Below are positions 61,726 through 64,000 of a DNA stretch of 64,000 nt, in pieces. The translations under genes and the position numbers were made by a program. Numbering within the stretch: the stretch's first letter is position 1; each line of letters begins with the position of its first letter. The notes below the pieces were generated by a model. That model searched no databases and was not told where the DNA came from. It was given only the letters and a program-made list of their open reading frames with translations. The DNA is from Bradyrhizobium sp. B097 (GTDB lineage: Bacteria; Pseudomonadota; Alphaproteobacteria; Rhizobiales; Xanthobacteraceae): contig NZ_CP152412.1 of the NCBI RefSeq assembly GCF_038957035.1, positions 620,001 to 684,000 of the forward strand, written 5' to 3'.

Positions 61726-62709
61726 GTGACCGAGCCGACCCGCACTTCCGGGCCCGATCCGTTGCTGGATGAGGCGCTTGACTGGGTTGTCCGGCTGAAA
61801 GCCGGCGCGCCGACACGCGCCGACGTCGACGCGTTGCAACGCTGGCGCGCGCAAAGTCCCGACCACGAGGATGCCTTCAGGGCAGCTGCCCGGCTGCTCC
61901 GCAGCGCGAGCGCCGCGGCAAAGGAACTCGCCGATGAGCAGGCCGCCGCGGCCCCCGCGGTGGCGTTGCCGCCCCGGCCATCACGCTTCTTGACGCGGCG
62001 CATCGTGTTCGGCGGTGCGATCGCAGCCGCAGCCGGCTATGTGATGATCCGCCCGCCACTCGACATGTGGCCGTCGATCGAGGAGCTCTCGGCCGACTAC
62101 CGGACCGGGAAGGGCGAACAGCGCAAGGTGATGCTGGCGCCCGACATTTCGGTTGAATTGAACACCCAGACCAGCCTGGCGCTGCGGCCCGCGCCGAACG
62201 AGACGCGGGTCGAGTTGATTTCGGGCGAGGCCTCGGTGGTCGCCCGCAGGTCGTCGTCGACGCCGCTGGTGATGCTGGCGCGCGACGGCCGCATCAGCGC
62301 GCTGCAGGCCGATTTCAACGCGCGCTGCCTCGATGGCGTGGTTTCGGTGACGTGCCTCGACGGTATCGTCACCGTCGAGCAGGACGGCCGTTCCGTGCAG
62401 CTTCGCAAGGCAGAACAGGTCACCTATTCGCGCGCGGGCCTGCAGGCATCGCTTCCGGTCGACGCCAAGCAGGTCGCGGCCTGGCAGACCGGATTGTTGA
62501 TCTTCCGCGACCGGCCGCTGGCGAGCGTCGTCGACGAAGTGAACCGGTACCGCGCTGGAAAAATCATCATTACCAATGCGGAACTGAAACGCCGGCTCGT
62601 CAACGGCACATTCCAGGTCGACAAGCTCGACAATTTCGTCGCCCAGGTCGAGCAACTGTTCGGCGCGCGGATCACATCGCTGCCTGGCGGTGTGGTGCTG
62701 ATGAGCTGA
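61726..62709 (+). CDS. FecR-like anti-sigma / signal transducer
   Basis: 327 residues from GTG at 61726 (start uncertain). N-terminal DUF4880-type cytoplasmic domain (LDEALDWVVRLKAGAPTRAD, LQRWRAQSPDHEDAFRAAAR), one membrane helix (about 85-103, RIVFGGAIAAAAGYVMI), the FecR domain (VMLAPDISVELNTQTSLALR and RVELISGEASVVARR) and a C-terminal STN-like part. It would hold the sigma factor until signalled by the STN protein through the periplasm. Confidence 0.88.
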   Translation: MTEPTRTSGPDPLLDEALDWVVRLKAGAPTRADVDALQRWRAQSPDHEDAFRAAARLLRSASAAAKELADEQAAAAPAVALPPRPSRFLTRRIVFGGAIAAAAGYVMIRPPLDMWPSIEELSADYRTGKGEQRKVMLAPDISVELNTQTSLALRPAPNETRVELISGEASVVARRSSSTPLVMLARDGRISALQADFNARCLDGVVSVTCLDGIVTVEQDGRSVQLRKAEQVTYSRAGLQASLPVDAKQVAAWQTGLLIFRDRPLASVVDEVNRYRAGKIIITNAELKRRLVNGTFQVDKLDNFVAQVEQLFGARITSLPGGVVLMS

Positions 62710-62888
62710 CTAAAGTCGAACGAATCGGCGCCGCGCGCTCGATTTCCTAACAAACCAAAAATTTCTTTTGCGCCGCCGCAGATTCTTTTGCGGGTTTGCG
62801 TTCGCCCAGTCGTCTTCAGAGTAAGGCGTCGTCATCGCGGCCTTCCTGTCGCGATGGCGCGCGTCTGCGCGAAGTAAGTGGGACGTCT

Positions 62889-64000
62889 GTGCGTAGTCGA
62901 AGAGATCATCGGGCTATTGGGCATCGTCAGCGATGCCGGATCGGGTTGCGTGTGTCGGCTGCGGCACTCACCGTGGTTGGCTCTGTAGCAGCTATCGTTC
63001 CGGCGCGAGCGGCGAAGGAAGCAGCGAAAGATGCGGCTGCGGCTACGGCCGCAGCGCCGGCGGACAAGCAGCCGGCGCAGGCGAATGCACCGGCGCAAAA
63101 GCCGTCGGCGCCGCTGCAGCGCTTCGACATCGGCGACTTCGCCGTACAGGGTGCCGATAGATTGCCGCAGGTCGAGATCGAGGAGGCGATTTATCCGTTC
63201 CTCGGTCCGGGCAAGACCTCTGATGACGTCGAGAAGGCGCGGGCCGCGCTGGAGAAGGCGTATCACGACAAGGGCTTCCAGACCGTCAGCGTCGCGGTCC
63301 CGCAGCAGAACGTGACGGGCGGTGTGGTCACCCTCAAGGTGACTGAGCTGAAGGTCGGGCGGCTGCGGGTGAAGAATTCGCGTTATTTCGATCTCGACCG
63401 GATCAAGGACAGCGCGCCTTCGCTGAAGGAGGGCACCGTTCCCAATTTCGGTGACGTCACCAAGGACATCGTGTCGCTCAACCAGTGGCCGGATCGCCGT
63501 GTGACACCGGCGCTGCGTGCCGGCGTCGCGCCGGGCACCGTCGACGTCGATCTCAATGTCGAGGACAAGGCGCCGTTCCACGCCAGCCTCGAAGCCAACA
63601 ACCGGCAATCGCCGTCCACCACGGCGAGCCGCGTCTCCGCCACCGTGCATTACGACAATCTGTGGCAGCTCGGCCATTCCCTGAGTTTCACCTATCAGGT
63701 CGCGCCGGAACGCCCGAGCGATGCCGAGGTGTTCTCCGGCTCGTATATGGCGCGGATACCGAACGCCGATTGGCTTAATTTGCTGTTCTACAGCGTCAAG
63801 TCGAACAGCAATGTCGCGACGATCGGCGGCACCAATGTGGTCGGCCCCGGCACGATCATCGGCGAGCGCGCCGTGATCACGCTGCCGACGCGCGAGGGCC
63901 TGTTCCACACGCTGTCGGTCGGCATGGACTACAAGCATTTCGACCAGACCGTGAAGCTCGGCACCGACGGGTTCTCGTCACCTGTCACTTATTATCCCGT
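62889..64000 (+). CDS. Two-partner secretion outer-membrane transporter (TpsB/ShlB/FhaC-like), 5' part
   Basis: Open from GTG at 62889 to the window end (370 codons, no stop). Basic n-region and signal peptide (hydrophobic core at about 21-36), a low-complexity Ala/Lys/Pro linker, then a POTRA domain (RFDIGDFAVQGADRLPQVEI, ALEKAYHDKGFQTVSVAVPQ, VVTLKVTELKVGRLRVKNSR). Barrel strands follow (VDVDLNVEDKAPFHASLEAN, HSLSFTYQVAPERPSD). It would export a large TpsA adhesin or toxin encoded beyond the window. The start is inferred from the signal peptide. Confidence 0.85.
   Translation, partial: MRSRRDHRAIGHRQRCRIGLRVSAAALTVVGSVAAIVPARAAKEAAKDAAAATAAAPADKQPAQANAPAQKPSAPLQRFDIGDFAVQGADRLPQVEIEEAIYPFLGPGKTSDDVEKARAALEKAYHDKGFQTVSVAVPQQNVTGGVVTLKVTELKVGRLRVKNSRYFDLDRIKDSAPSLKEGTVPNFGDVTKDIVSLNQWPDRRVTPALRAGVAPGTVDVDLNVEDKAPFHASLEANNRQSPSTTASRVSATVHYDNLWQLGHSLSFTYQVAPERPSDAEVFSGSYMARIPNADWLNLLFYSVKSNSNVATIGGTNVVGPGTIIGERAVITLPTREGLFHTLSVGMDYKHFDQTVKLGTDGFSSPVTYYP

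Overview
The window is about 64 kb of GC-rich chromosomal DNA from an alphaproteobacterium, most likely Bradyrhizobium or a close relative. This is judged from protein style, gene order (SRP RNA-dnaX-ybaB-recR; rpmH-rnpA-yidC-engB...argB...dapD...dapE; def-fmt-truA) and many palindromic intergenic repeats of the kind common in Bradyrhizobiaceae. No database search was possible; names rest on motifs and context read from the sequence.

Layout. 1-8.3 kb: end of an MFS transporter, a MerR regulator facing a methyltransferase/DUF2938 pair across a SoxR-like operator, a VOC protein, a carboxymuconolactone decarboxylase-family protein opposite two acyl-CoA dehydrogenases, an orphan amino-acid binding protein and an L,D-transpeptidase. 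8.4-15 kb (minus strand): cyanide-insensitive bd oxidase (cydAB plus a 42-residue DUF2474 subunit), a thioredoxin/CcdA pair, an ECF sigma factor and a membrane acyltransferase. 15-26.4 kb: HrpB helicase, NCS1 transporter, aspartic protease, two poorly conserved small genes, a phosphomannomutase/phosphoglucomutase, an Lrp regulator, a PfkB kinase, NudC and a HIT protein. 26.5-36.3 kb: SRP RNA, dnaX, ybaB, recR, ampG, a GIY-YIG nuclease gene lying exactly between long inverted repeats, rmuC, def, fmt and truA. 36.7-46.5 kb (minus strand): dapE, DUF805, dapD, a HAD nucleotidase, a double-DUF1036 protein, argB, DUF423, engB, yidC, rnpA and rpmH. 46.8-51 kb: histidine kinase, tRNA-Arg(ACG), a small exported protein, a fatty-acid-hydroxylase-family gene with a membrane partner, and an SH3-like exported protein. 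51-58.7 kb (minus strand): a TetR-led sugar-type ABC operon with two SMP-30-like modules, one fused to a permease. 59-64 kb: a surface-signalling locus (STN/TonB-C protein, TonB, FecI-like sigma, FecR-like anti-sigma) running into a two-partner secretion transporter cut by the window end.

The most unusual structure is at 32.1-32.5 kb. A 44-bp inverted repeat with 43 of 44 matching bases brackets one GIY-YIG ORF that fills the interior almost to the base. Shorter elements with the same arms but no ORF occur at 6.2, 6.4 and 23.3 kb. This suggests a mobile-repeat family in which a GIY-YIG nuclease gene takes the place a transposase would have, with MITE-like derivatives. The other main candidates are the permease-SMP-30 fusion and the Vre-like control of a two-partner secretion system.
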